Made by a program: the position numbers and the translations under genes
Part shown: positions 11,274 to 25,253 of the stretch, one piece after another
Layout: every line of letters begins with the position of its first letter
How positions within the stretch are numbered: position 1 is the first letter of the stretch
Source: Lumbricus rubellus
Lineage: Eukaryota; Annelida; Clitellata; Crassiclitellata; Lumbricidae
Assembly (NCBI GenBank): GCA_945859605.1
Contig: OX243825.1
Coordinates: 16,500,848 to 16,564,847 of the forward strand
Length of the DNA: 64,000 bases
Direction of reading: 5' to 3'
The notes under the pieces: model-generated
Databases searched by the model: none
What the model saw: only the letters and a program-made list of their open reading frames with translations
What the model was told of the DNA's origin: nothing

Positions 11274-11400
11274 TTACTGAAGACGAGGCCTGACCCACCA
11301 GACGATCATTCTTCAATTGATAATAATAGTCCATAAGTCCCTGGGGGAATGAAGTACCTCAGGGCAAAAAAATAATAATAATTAATAATTTGTCTGTTTT
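11197..11400. repeat. (TAA)n microsatellite and second 90-bp core repeat
   Basis: (AAT)n spans 11200-11271. The core at 11279-11368 matches 7623-7712 in sequence and orientation and ends in an A-run plus more (AAT)n. A shorter related motif, AAGTCCCCGAGGG...CCTCGGGG followed by an A-run and AATAAT, occurs at about 11482-11525. Confidence 0.8.
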
Positions 11401-11529
11401 CGCTTTTAGGGGTACTTTCTCCAACTGGGACCTTGACGATTAGGGTCCATTCCAGACAATTTGTTTTTATCGAGAGTGTTAAAGTCCCCGAGGGATCATG
11501 TTTACCTCGGGGAAAAAAAATAATAAGTT

Positions 11530-12235
11530 ATTAATTTAAAGACAATTTATATAGCGCTGTAGCTCAGCCGAAACCGAAGGAAAGGGCGCTGTACACTGGA
11601 TTGCAAGCAAGATAGCATGCAGGCATGTCGCTGATTACTAAAATGACAGTGAACGCGAAACAAGGATCACACAAGTCTCTGTGTAAGCCATCAATCCAGC
11701 TGGAATAGGAATGTCTACAGCAGCGGCATATACATTGAAAAGGACGGATAAGCGTGTTACCAGCGGTAATAAGGAACCCTGCGGAGCTGTCTGTATGGAC
11801 ATAAAGTAATCAGGACGAAGCGCCGATAATTACCGTTGCGCTGCAGGAGCAATTAGGACGCCGCTACTAAACTATTTATGATCATGTCCGACCGCATGCA
11901 TATCTCGCCTCCGCGGCCAGGCCAATTAGTTGGAACGTTTATTGCGGTGGTTTTTTCGTCAAGGATGTAAACTCTAATTAAGTCCCTGAATGATGTAAGC
12001 GGGGGCCGAGGGCAGCTGCATGTACTTTGCATATGTGGATCTGACTGTATAAGTCTCTGTCCTTCGCGTCTAAATCTTCACTGAGTCCGGACTTAGTCTT
12101 CATCTCCTCTATGCAGTATGCATGGGAAGACGGGGTAATTTCGACCATTTTTCTATTTTTTTAATATAAATTCAAACTGGTTGACTGCTAAAATTAAAAG
12201 AAATTACCAATAAATAATAAAGTAAGGTAGGGACA
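11530..12235. other. No gene seen
   Basis: Unique sequence. A TTTATATAGCGC word near 11548 resembles the end of S1-type SINEs but has no body attached. No exon can be recognised on either strand. Confidence 0.5.
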
Positions 12236-12239
12236 ATGT

Positions 12240-13030
12240 GCTGCAAGGTTACTTTTTCCTATACAGTAGACCTAGGCTATACATGTATTATTATCTCTCA
12301 TTGCTTGCTTCATCCTTTTGCGCAATTAATCTTTTCTTGTATTTCTATATCATCTTTTATCAGTCTCTCTGGTTGACTATTATTCTTTCCTCCATTTTTA
12401 AAAATTATTTTCCCACAGTTTTTAACATTTGCCTCTCACGCCTTATTTTTTACTCTCTGTATCCTTGTCTCCTTCTTCTCTTTGCTATATTTTTCCTCTT
12501 AAACTTTGTACTATTTTCTCGTTTTTATATATCCTTCTGCATGCTGCCATAGTTCTTTTTATTTAATTCCTCTTCTGCGCGTTCTATTTTTACTTTCTTT
12601 TCTACTGCCCTCTTCTTTCTTCTCATCCATCCTATTCCTGCCCCCTGTTATTACTTCTCCATCCCCTCCGTGGTTCAATCCTCCCTCCACTTCGTTCTCT
12701 TCCTCTCGTTAAATTCCTCGCGATATTTCGTCAGATGAAACCTTTTAAAAGGCCGTCACGAACGGCGACAGTGGACGGGAAGCGCAAAGAGGCGGCGAAT
12801 TGGGGTAAGCGGGGAAGAGGTGGAAGCGGAGGGGAAATAGAAGAAAATAGGGGAAATGGGGTGGGAGTGAAAACGGAGGAGAACAAAGACCAAGCAGAGC
12901 GAGAAATAAGGCAAATTGAGGTAAGCGGGGGAGGGGTGGAATCGGACGAAGAAAAGAAAAAATAGGGGAAACGGGGAGGAGGTTGAGACAGAGGCGAACA
13001 TGGACCAAACGAAGCGAAAGGGGTATAGCG
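12240..13030. repeat. Pyrimidine-rich then purine-rich blocks
   Basis: 12290-12720 is strongly T/C-rich, and 12780-13030 is strongly G/A-rich. The purine block contains an imperfect direct duplication with a period of about 115 bp: AATTGGGGTAAGCGGGG near 12797 and AATTGAGGTAAGCGGGG near 12914. Frames on both strands are compositionally biased and not recognised as proteins. A short direct duplication explains this better than coding does. Confidence 0.55.
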
Positions 13031-13714
13031 CGGGACGAGAGGCGAAACAGTCTTGTCAGGCGACAGCTATTATCAGCTGACGTCAATTATTGAGCAGTCT
13101 GCCGCTCCCTCTGCCGCTGACACCTTCGTCGAAAGCCTTTCCCGAGGGATCGAGGTGTCCGTCCACCCATCCGTCCGCCCGTCCATTCCCTCCTATGTCC
13201 GTCTATCCATGCTGCTGGAGGGTGTTTTCTTCCACCTTAACCTGGAGCGGTCGACGCGAAAGTTAACGAAATCGTCGCCTGCTTCGACTGAAAGATGGTC
13301 ACTGCTCGCCCGCTCACTAAGGAGGAGGTTGCTCTCTGATGGAGAAGAGCAAAACACAATGGTTGCGGTTTCAAATTTTTTCAGTATATAAGAGCTTGAA
13401 AATGCGGAGCAGAAAAATAAGAACATCTGTTTTTTTCATGGACTTTTCTAAATCTAAATTTCTCACGTTCACAATCGTCGCGTTTTAAAAAAAGCAAAAA
13501 CCGATTTATGTTAGACTAGAAACGACTTAATTTCTATAGCAAAAATTATCCGAATCGAAATAGATCTGCCCAGGTGAAGGGAAACACCCCCTTTGCCCCC
13601 TGCAGATTGCACCCTGCCTAGGACAACAGCGTCGCAATTTACCGCTTAAGTCCGCAGTTTAGAAGAGGGCGCCACAAAAAGATAACGGACGCATGCATAA
13701 TGTAGCCTATCGTC

Positions 13715-13945
13715 TGCCGTCTGCGCGCCTTTTCTCCTGTCGTCTGCTATTCTCGGTAATGAGCTTCCGGATATGCACGATCAGATATATATAGTCCGCC
13801 ATTTTCGTTTCTTTTCCTAGGTTGTTTTTTTTGCTTTGTTATGTTTTTTAATCGTCTCCGAACGATGAGATATATATAGTCCGCCATTTTCTTTTCCTAT
13901 AGGTTGTTTTTTTGCTTTGTTATGTTTTTTAATCGTCTCTGACGC
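13715..13945. repeat. 85-bp tandem duplication
   Basis: A unit with TATATATAGTCCGCCATTTTC, GGTTGTTTTTTTTGCTTTG and TTTTTTAATCGTCTC occurs twice with an 85-bp period (about 13785-13869 and 13870-13945), with small indels. The flanks hold no gene. Confidence 0.8.
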
Positions 13946-14099
13946 GCACGCACTCTGGTGTTCGTTCACACAAATCAGGGAAAATCTATAATTATTATCG
14001 AGTCGGTTCTTATACGACATGTTGGGTTCATGTTGTAATCGGTGCAACACTGTTAGCCTACATGTGTGGCATTGTGTGCTTGTGTGTATGCGTGTTTGT

Positions 14100-14640
14100 T
14101 TGTATGCATACATTTGCTTGATTTATGTATGTATTCATGCGTGATGGAATGTTTGTGTATATGCAATTATGCATGCATGCATAATTGCATATGTATATAT
14201 ATAAATATATGCATAGCATATACGTACATTGTAGCCTATAACCTTTGCACTCTGCAGTTTACACGCATGCTTGCAAGCCTGTATACATGTATGCATGCAT
14301 TCCATGCATACAATAATATATATAATTATATATATATATATATATATGTATACATGTCTGTATATGTTTACATGTTGTGCAATGTACATGTGCATGCATT
14401 TACGTATAGGCTCACGAGTGTGTTTATGCAAGTACATGTATTGTATATAGGCCTACACGTGTCGGCCATTGGATTAATATTGCGATTCGGATTCGGATTT
14501 CTTCAGTGTATCATCGAATTATAATGCATCTCGATTACGACAGACAGAATAAAAATAGCATCCGAATATATATAATTATATATAGATGCCATATATATAC
14601 ATATATATAGTATACGATATATATAAATATATATGTCTCT

Positions 14641-14680
<40 letters not shown>

Positions 14681-14690
14681 CAGACACTTC
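14100..14690. repeat. AT-rich block with TA/TG repeats and palindromes
   Basis: Many TATATA, TACATGTATA and GCATGCATGC words are present, with near-pure (TA)n at 14316-14348 and 14645-14675. Frames here (Tyr/Ile/His-rich) are repeat artefacts. Confidence 0.8.
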
Positions 14691-15897
14691 ACATTATATA
14701 GCGCCTGAATAAGTCTGTACTGTGAGGCTTGTGTAATACAGGACGCCAGTGATTCATGTATGTGTATACGCTTGAGTTTCGTCTACGGCCGCCGTTATTA
14801 TGTTTGTTGATCTTTGGTATTGTATTGTTATGATCGATAACAGCTGTTGTATTCAATTGTAGGCTGCCTGGAATCAAGTGCAAACAGGTGGACGAGTTGA
14901 TGAGGCAAGCTGCACTTGGAAAGCCCTTCCATTTGATCCATCCATCCATCCATTGACGACCGTATCCTTAATCGTCGTTTATCGTCTTTCGCGCCTCTTA
15001 ACAGGTGTTTGCTTATTTACATGGCAATTGTCTTCAGCGGTAGCGTCTGTTTGCTGAGCGGCTGAGTAAATCGTTAGATTGATGAGACGATGAATAGCCA
15101 GCCGACGCCAAGCGAGACAGACGGACAGCAGCATCGATGGATGTAGCCGGGATGAGGACGCAACGAGCCTTGTCTCGCTGACAATGGTTCAGTCGCTGTA
15201 GCAGCAGCATTGAGACAGCGTTGCTCGCAGACTGAGTATTGTCTCCCATTGGTCATTCCCAAGGCGCTCAATCTGCAGCAGCAGCAGCAGCAGCAGCAGT
15301 GGTCTTAGCATCATCGCGTGCAGAAGCAACTTGGATCGTCGCTAAGTAGGTTCGGTGACAACTCGCTAAGCAGAACGCATCGGAATCGCTAGACGTTCTT
15401 CTTCTCTGTAGCTGACTGTGTTGTATAAACCTGAGCGGAACAAATGGATTATACGGTAGCAAAGGAAAAACGGGAATTGTTTCTGATACGGTAGAAAGAA
15501 AGAGAAATCGTTACGCATTATACGGTGGCAAGAAATAAAGAGAAACATCGTTAATGATACTTATTCGGTAGCTGCAGGAAAAGCAGAGTTAATTATTTTG
15601 TTACTGAAACTTATATTTTCGGAAGAAAAGGAAGCGATATAAATCTGAGTTAATAATGAGTTAGATTCTGTAGAAAGAAAACGAAGATTCGAATCCTGGA
15701 GCTTAAAAGCAGCAGCGGTCAGGAAGGGAAAAACTTGGAACTTATTCAATGTATGCATTAAGAAAGAAGAAATAGACATCATTATTAAAAGTTGGTCCTG
15801 TCTATATATCTCCAAACTGAGATCTAAAGAGAGGTGTCTTAAACATCTTCCCTGTCGTCTCGTGTTTCTTGATCTCTGCCATTAGTGTTATTGGTGT
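14690..15897. other. Upstream region of the lectin-receptor gene; no separate gene seen
   Basis: There is a (CAG)n tract at 15272-15300. At about 15444-15700 an imperfect repeat carries the word TACGGTAG or TACGGTGG roughly every 50 bp. The region precedes the first coding exon and may hold the promoter and 5' UTR of the downstream receptor gene. No TATA box or initiator can be assigned with confidence. Confidence 0.45.
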
Positions 15898-15978
15898 ATG
15901 CTAATTGGTGTCACTGATTGGAGTTCTGGAGTTCTGACGATGACAAAACATCCGTCAATGGATGCTGGAAGACTTGGG

Positions 15979-18900
15979 ATGCTGAGATTGCAGCATCCTC
16001 TGCAACATTCTTTGATAGCTTGGACGCTGCTCACGATGATTCAACTGTCATCCGCAAACATGCTGCCTCATTCAAATCAAGGTAAATGATTGTACGTTTT
16101 CATCAAGGTTAATGATTGTATTTTTTCATCAAGTAAATGATTGTATGTATCCATCAAGGTAAATGTTTGTATGTTTTCATCAACGTAAATGATTGTATGT
16201 ATCCATCAAGGTAAATGTTTGTATGTTTTCATCAACGTAAATGATTGTGCGTTTCCATCAAGGTAGGGTAACTTGTCCTAATTCCAGCCGGGTTATTTGT
16301 TTTACATAAAATTCATCATCAAAAACTCAACAGGCATATATGTATGATAATATCAGATGAAAGAGAAATTATTCCACAAATTGCGTAACTTTTCAGCAAT
16401 TATAAACAATTTAAACATCAACTAGAGCATTGAAAAATATGAAAGGTCCGCTTTTGCTCAATTTCCAGCCGGGTTGACCAAATTCCAACCAGCCTGTTTT
16501 GTATATGACCAAATTCCAGCCAGCCATTAAAAGCATCTAATTTGAATGACGTTGTGTCAATATAAATATTACAACAGGCATAATAGCATATTATTGCTAG
16601 TGTAGACACTATATTTTAAATTTCGTTTTATAAAGTCTGTAAATAAAAATTTTATTATAGGCCTAATAAAAAAAATTACGGCCTCGAGCTACCTCTATAG
16701 ACCTTGGGCTTAGCAAAAATAATTAAGAAATTCGGGTAAAACTCTATTTAGATGTATTTTATTATTGTTTTATGTCAATAATTGTAGTTATTTGTTTCCT
16801 TATTAGCTTAACAATGGCCAGCTACATTTTAAAGTATTTTATTATTATAGGCCTACAACTTTAAGGCCAATGGAAGTTGGATCGCTTAGACTAGGCTAAT
16901 TCTTTGCTTAAATAGAAGTTGGCTTGGTGAAATGAGGGAAAAAATCTAAATGTATTCTTCAGTGTCCTTGACCAAAAAATGGCCCAAAATAATGAAAACA
17001 ATTAAATATAATAGAAATTACGCATACACGGGAATAATAAAATACAATAATAAGGAGTTCTACCAAAATTGGGCCTAAACAATATGGTAAGCAACGTGCT
17101 TGACTTAATTCCAGCCACACTTGTCTCAATTCCAGCCCTCGGCTGGAATTAGGCTCAAGCCCGGCTGGAATTAGGATATTTCGCACAGTCAGTTACAAAC
17201 TCAATAAACAAACCGTAGACAATAATTACGCACAAAGTTTACATTTAAATGTCTATTCGATTGCACCGTTTTTCAGATAAAATATAATATATTACGGTAC
17301 TTTGTATATTATTATACCAATCGTACACTGAAGTTTTTGAAAATGTGAAAAATCTTTTAAAAATTTGCGATATTTTAGTCAAATATTTACTTTGAATTTG
17401 CCACGCCCAGGTGTGAACTCTGACCGAAGTACGTGATTGGCTGATAGCCACGCTCTTACGGATTCAGAAAATGGGTGCGTTATAATTTTCTGATTCCAAA
17501 GTTAAAAGTTACAGTGAAACAAAAGGGTGGCTGGAATTAGGGACATGGCCGGGATTAGGACAAATTACCCTAAATGATTGTACATTTCCATCAAGGTAAA
17601 TGATTGTACGTTTCTATCAAGGTAAATGATTGTATGTTTCCATCAAGGTAAATGATTGTACTTTTGGATCGAGGTAAATGATTGTACCATCAACGTACAA
17701 GTGAACGAATTGTCGTCTTAAGTATAGGCATAAACAGCATGAGAATTGCGGAAAAATAACTGGGAGGTTGGCCTATGATAGACTTCAAATTGGGGTATGA
17801 AAAACATACTTTAACATGGGGCTCTAAGAAAGACTGGGGGTTGAACCCTCCCAACCCCCCGGCAATTCTCCTCCTGGGCATAAATTGCTTGAATATTGAA
17901 AGCTTTTGAGAACGTCCCCCTAAATGTACTGCTGATAGACTACTCAGTCTTTGACAGCTTACGCCATGGTGCCCTTTCCTTTTCTCCCATATAACCTGAT
18001 TTATTATTGCTTTTCAATACAGACTTCTGTAATGTTACAGTCGATTGGCTATTGCTCAGCGAACCGAACCATATTGACTTAACGATTTCTTCAGCACTAT
18101 AGCACTACTTAGTGATGTGTAAATGAAACAAATGCGCTACATGAGCTTGACGTGAACAGGTGAACACGCGAATCATACGATGATGTGTCCGTGTGTATAG
18201 AGTGCATTTATGTAAAGGGACAGTTTAGGTTCGGGCCTATAATAGCGTTCAGCTTAGCTTGAATTAAGGATTAGGCCTACCCATTATAGCCTCTTCAGGC
18301 GCAACAGACATAGGCGTAGAGGACATTTCAGCATTGGGGGGGGGGCAAAAATTAGACTTTTCCAGGAAATTCTGACGACCTTTCTTTAGTCATGTTGCCG
18401 AAATCTTAAGAAAATTCAAAATTCCCGTTACTTTTGTCAGAAAAGGTTAGCATTTAAAAATAAATCCGGGTCTACTTGCCCGAAAATCGGACTTTCACGA
18501 AATTTGGGGAGGGGCATTTGATGCCCCCCTCTGGATCTCCGTCTTTTACGCCTATGGCAACAGAAACCGTGCGATCACGATTACGATTACATGTTTGTGC
18601 GCCTGTGAATAAGCTGGTTCCCGCGACTTCGCTTTTGTGGGCGCTGCAGAAATCTCAAGAATATATGGTAAACGTGTATTTTAGTATGGTAAATTATTTT
18701 CACGCTTATAATTGCACAAAAACAGTCTTAAAATATTTCTGCCAACGTGTTATTGCCTAACTGATGTAATATTATACTTAGAATTTGTTAAAAAGAAGTA
18801 AATCGATTGAAAATTGTAATATTATTTACCATACTAAAATACACGTTTACCGAATATATATACGATTACAATGTTTAGGCCTATACCGAGTAGCCTACAG

Positions 18901-21900
18901 GATTTGAACACGTAGCCTATGAACACAGTATTATCGTCCCAGGTAATTTGATATCACACTTAATCTATCTGCAGGATAAACATTACGGTGGCTTACAAAC
19001 GTGTCGCACTCGATAAATGATTCATGATGACCGCATCACTATTTCACGGGCAGACGGTGTCACGAAATAGAGCATACCCTAATAATTGTATCCCCCCATT
19101 TGAAAAGACGTGGTAAAGTCACTTCCTCGTGTGTTTTATTAACTTCCATTTGTCCTGTTTTGAACATTGCCACTAACAGGTGTGTTTATCCCTACCAGCT
19201 TACTTTGTTTGCTTTTAGGGTAAGCTACTTAGAACATTTAGAACACTTAACAACATCTAGACTAGATCCACTAAATTCGAGTTGCATTGCTTTGCCTTGC
19301 GTTGAACATTGCTTAATATAGGACACTTAAAACAATTAAAGTCACTTTCAATTTTTGTTACAGCATAAATTTATCAATTACTCATTTTTGAACAATTTGG
19401 TTAAAATTGTTTACCGCACCGGAAACTCTATGCCCGGTATATTCCATCCCCCCCCCCCGAATAGCTTTAAGAGGGATAGAATAACCCGTGACACCGGCTC
19501 CAGAAGATCACAGTCTGCAGCGACATATTTAATTTACTGATGATGTTATTGCTGTTGACGACCAAAGGCTGAGACTGGTTGCCTACTATACTCTAATCTG
19601 TTCCCCAGATGAATGATATGGCGCCACTGTGATCATGCATAAAGTATCAATCGTTGAAAGAGGCTTCACGTAGAATCAACGTCAGAATCATGATCTACTG
19701 TAGCTGGCAAAAATCTCAAAAAGCTACCCTTGTGGGCATGGTTATAAAACCTATTAGCTTTTTGTGTTGACCGACGCTGTATGTGTCAAAACAGAGGTGA
19801 TTGATTTACTTTCTCTCCCCTTGTCCAGACTTTGCACTGGCCGTGCTGTATAGGCCTACCTGAGTACCTCAGTGATTTATTCATTCACACGTTCGTTCAT
19901 TCATTCATTCAATTATCCATTCATTTGCTCATTCATTCATTCATTCATTCTTTTATCCATTCATTTGCTCATTCATTCATTCATTCATTCATTCATTCAT
20001 TCGTTCATTATTTTATTCATTCGTTTGCTCATTCATTCATTCATTCATTATTTTATTCATTCATTTGCTCATTCATTCATTCTTTCCTACAGAGCACTTA
20101 CAGACCTTTTCGAAACACACAAACACATACATACACAGTTACACACTCGAGGACACATAATTCTATGCCTACAGTTCGACTCATACAAGCACACTCTGGC
20201 TGCGCTTCCCTTTAGAACTCCAACTTTTTAAGATAAGTTTTCAATTCTGTTCTCTTTGTGTCTGCGTAACTGTGAGTCTCTCTGTCTGTGTATATGTCTC
20301 TCCTTGTATTCTCTTAGCATCTTCAGCCCTTCATCCAACCAATTATCATAATTATGGCTTCTCATGATCGCGACTTCCTATATCCCGACGCCCTCATCAT
20401 CTGCTTCATTGGAAGCCAATGATGACAGCTGCACAGACAACGAATGGATTTAATTTCAGCCTAAAATGTCACTGTGAACAGACATAAGAAATTATTCCTT
20501 GTCGCATATCTCCTCCTGCTGTTGGCACTCAATTACAAAACTAGCATTTCGATTTTCAAGTGTTTCCGATCTATATATTAGACAGCCTGTGTGCAGCCTG
20601 CAAAAAGCAGTTCTTATCCTAAATGAATTTGTGCTGCTCTACGAGCATTTTGCAATAGACCTAACACTAACAGCCATGATAAAAAATGGAAGCCCAAGGA
20701 GCACGGCTGAATATAATATCGGCAAATAGTAGTCATCATCCATTCAAGCGTCTATTGCAGCTTACGATCTCAAACTGTTTTCAGATGCGCATGAGTACTG
20801 CCAACAGGAATTCTTCAACGTCACGTGCCCCGGTCCCAATGACGTCATCATCATGGAGAGCGCTCGCTTCGGGCGCATGCGCACCGGGCGTTGCATCACC
20901 GGAAGTTACGGAAACCTCGGCTGCTCGAAGGACGCCATTTTGTACTTTGAAAGGAAGTGTTCCGGACGATCCAAATGCAAGGTCTTCGTTGGTGATCCGA
21001 ATCTCATGAAATTGAATCCGTGCCAGGAACGAGAACTGACGTCATACTTGGAGGCCAAGTATTCCTGCGTCCCTGGTGAGACAATAATAATCGTCTTTTG
21101 CTGCTTAGAAGTTAGAAGGTAAAGTGATTGGTAACACGAGCCGGAGTAACACAACTGGTTCCTAGGATTCAAGTTAGCACCGTTTTCAATGGCATAATTA
21201 TTATTGTTGTCTTTCTATTATTTCTACACACTTTCGTTGGCATATTATTGTAGACATCGCCTGTGAGTCAGTGTTCGAGTTATAACCGTTACCGATGAGT
21301 CATATTATTTTCTCACGGATTATTCACTTCACGATTTTTCATATTTTTGCCAAGCATAAGATTTGCATTGATCAAATGTTGGATGATGGTATAGACATAG
21401 TCAATCATTGACGGAATAAACGACTAGAACAGCAACAGCTGGTATTCGAATCAAGATGACGAACTGACTTTCCATCAAGGTGAAGCGTGTGTGACACATG
21501 CGGTTGTAAGATGATGATGATGGTGGTGGTGATCAGGTGTGCTTGACAGTTCAATGGTGTAAATGGAGCGTGGATAATGACCTGCAGCAGATGAACGGAT
21601 TGAAGGAAGGAAGTATGGATGGATGAATGGATGGATGTATGCATGCATGATGGATTAAGGAATGGATGGATGAATGCATGTATGAATGGATGGGTGGATG
21701 TATGCATACATGGATGGATGCACACATGGATGGATGCATACATGAATGGATGCATACATGGATGTATGCATACATGGATGGATGCATACATGGATGGATG
21801 CATACATGGATGGATGCATGGATTCATATATGGATGATAGATTGATGCATGAATTCTTGAACAAACGAATGGATGGATCAAATTTTGGATAAATGATGGA

Positions 21901-22872
21901 TGGATGCAAGCATAGCCTATATGAATCGTAATGAATGGAAGGATAGATGAATTGTGGGATGGAAAAAATATTGGTGTTTGGACAAATAGATGAACAGATG
22001 GATGGACAGACGGACAGACAGACGGATGGGTGAGCAACTGTTGGGATGAGAAATTGGACGGAAGGACGGATGGACTGCAGAGGGTTAACAAGTGCACGGC
22101 TTCGTCTTATTATGGGAAGAGCTACACGCTTGATTAAAACTCGGTGTTAAATGGCCGAGAGGATGCGAGAGAGGATACAGTCTGCCTCACTCTCCGTCTG
22201 TGTATATACATGTATATCTGCCTCTAAATAATTCTGTCTACGTGTCTATATCTGTGTGGCTGGTTCTGTGTGTGTGTGTGTGTCTGTGTGTGTGTGTGTG
22301 TCTGTCTGTCTTTGTATGTCTGCCTGTCTGTCTGTTTTTGTCTCGGACTTCACTGAAGCCTTGCTACGATCGATCCCCGTCCACTTCCATCCGTGCTGTC
22401 GTCTTTGCACTTCCACTTTGAAGTTCCTTCCTCCCGGCATGCATGCCTCTCTTTCTCCCGTCCTCCCGGCATGCCTCTCTTCCTCCCGGCATGCCTCTCT
22501 TTCTCCCGTCCTCCCGGCATGCCTCTCTTCCTCCCGGCATGCCTCTCTTTCTCCCGTCCTCCCGGCATGCCTCTCTTCCTCCCGGCATGCCTCTCTTTCT
22601 CCCGTCCTCCCGGCATGCCTCTCTTCCTCCCGGCATGCCTCTCTTTCTCCCGTCCTCCCGGCATGCCTCTCTTCCTCCCGGCATGCCTCTCTTCCTCCCG
22701 GCATGCCTCACTCCACCCCTACTGAATAGTGCTTTGTCTCTTTCACTCTTCGTGTCTGATTCTTCTTTTGCATGCATCTGTCTCTGTCTGTCTCATACAT
22801 GTCTTTATTTATTCATAAGTGCAGGGTAATCCTTCCCGCATGCGTCTTAGAGAGAGAGAAAAAAAGAGAGAC

Positions 22873-22919
<47 letters not shown>

Positions 22920-25196
22920 GAGACAGAGAGAGACAGAGACAGACAGAGACAGACAGAGAGAGAGAGAGACAGAAAGAGGCCCGTGGTGCAATCGTAGATC
23001 AGAAATAAGCCGTTGCATCATGCTGTATTGCATTGTTCTATACGTGTTGTCTTGCATTGTCTTGCATTGTCTGGTATTGTCTTGTATTTTGTAGTTTTGT
23101 TTTATTTTGTCCCATCTTGTCTTGCATTGAATTTTCATGTCTTGTATTGTCTTACCTTGTCTTGTAGGCATATTGTTCAATATTATACTGTATTGGCTTG
23201 AATTGTATTGTATTGTATCGCATTGTGTTGTATTGCAGTTTCTTGCATTTATTGTATTCTATTTCATTGTTTTTATTGCATTGTCTTTTAGTGTATTGGT
23301 TTGTATTGTACTGTATGGCTTTGTATTGGCGCTTGGAAGACGTGGCAGCAGTCAGACACTATATATATACCCCTGCAAGACCGAGATAGGTCGAAAGAGG
23401 CAAATTTATCAGACTTTCTTCCCTCTCAACCAATTATTGTCGATCCATCCCATCCTCGGTCTTGCCCCATCTTCTTCCTCCTTAGTACCAAAGCCCTCGT
23501 ACGATTTGCCTATACTTGACCTGATCGACATGACCATAAGCAGAGTTGTCGCACTTACAGTTACAGGTAGCAGAAGACTATAACTGATCCTATGGTGACT
23601 CGACCCGGACCACCTCGGACTGCTCTTACGGACAACCCTTTTGACCTAACGCAGCGCTCGTGAATAAGCTGGTCCCCGCGCTTGGCTTTCAAGTAGCGCT
23701 TTAGAAATTTGGAGATTACTATTACGATTACGAACTGAGTTTCTGTAATTAATGTTGTTAGGTTACGGATGTCAGACACTCGTAAAGCCACCTGGCGGTT
23801 GGGTGAAGATGATACGAGACACGGCATTGGTTGGATGCAACGGATCGGAGCAGGAATCATGGACGGTCACGTGCAGTGGAACACGTTGGATCGGACACAT
23901 TGGCAACTGTACTTTTCCAGGTATTCATTGAGTTCCTTATACATATAACTGTATATTATATAATCACTTTATATATTATATTATAATTGTATATTATATA
24001 ATCATTTTATATATTATATATTATAATTGTATATATTATATAATTGCAATTATACATGTGAAATAACTATATTATGTTATACACAGCATAGCATAGCGAT
24101 GATAGCATAGTATGATGGTATAGTATGATGGTATAGTATGATGGTATAGTGTAGTGTAGTGTAGAGGAGTTGAGTGTAGTGTTGTGCAGTGCAGTACAGC
24201 CTAGCATAGCGTAACGTAGCATAGTATAGTATAGTATATAGTATAGTATAGTGTAGTATAGTATAGTATAGTATAGTATAGTATAGTATAGTGTAGTGTA
24301 GTGTAGTGTAGTGTAGTGTAGTGTAGTGTAGTGTAATGTAGTGTAGTGTAGTGTAGTGTAGCGTAGCGTAGCATAGCACAGCACAGCATAGCATAGTATT
24401 GTATAGTATTGTATAGTATAGTATAGCTTAGTGTATTATAGTATTGCATACTATAGTGTGTATTGCTGTCTAGCGTATACAGATTAGCATAGCAAAACAT
24501 TGCACAGCACAGCATAAAACAAGACATAAAAGCCTACAGGAGGCCTATAGCGTTGCATTGTACTGTATTGTATAGTAGTACAATATGGAACAGTGCTACA
24601 TTTTATTGCATTGCATTGTATTGTATTGTATTGTATTGTATTGTATTGTGGAGCACGATAACTTCCGCTCCGTGCAGCACAATAAATTGCCTTTTCTTAA
24701 GACGAGAGATATACACGTTCTCCTTAATGTGAAGAAAGTGTATACGTACCATCATCCTTTTTACGATTCACTTCATATCCTGTGCTAAACGAAGCCCAAC
24801 CGTTCCGCTAACAATGGGTCAAGTCAATCAACCGGAATTAATTGTTCCATTCCACAAAAAAACACTCGTCTTAATTTGGCTTCGACGCCGAAGCCAAGCG
24901 CCAGATATATAATTTTTTTCATCTGCTCCCTATACTCACTTGCTTATGTATACCAAGCCACGTATACGTTTATCTGCAAGAAATAGCCAGCGAGGAACAA
25001 AGGGATGTAAGGCTTACTATTGACGGAAATTCGGTTCCTTCGGGCTTTATGGTTGGGCGGTTATTGTATTCGTGGACCGTCTTGCGTGTGCAATGGTGCG
25101 TGTAAGTATTCCGTAAGAGGAAGAATGGGTCGATAGCTGCGTTGGTCAGGCGATGGACATTATGACGGATAAAAGACATAGGCAGAGAAGCAGAGA

Positions 25197-25253
<57 letters not shown>

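Noticed and set aside
12735..13086. Overlapping charged frame on plus and Leu/Pro/Ser frame on minus
   Set aside because: Strong purine bias plus a direct duplication of about 115 bp explains the openness. No homology recognised.
22246..22829. Several frames over 100 residues with PGGREKERHAGRK repeats
   Set aside because: They come from a 48-bp minisatellite. Five frames are open simultaneously, so openness carries no coding signal.
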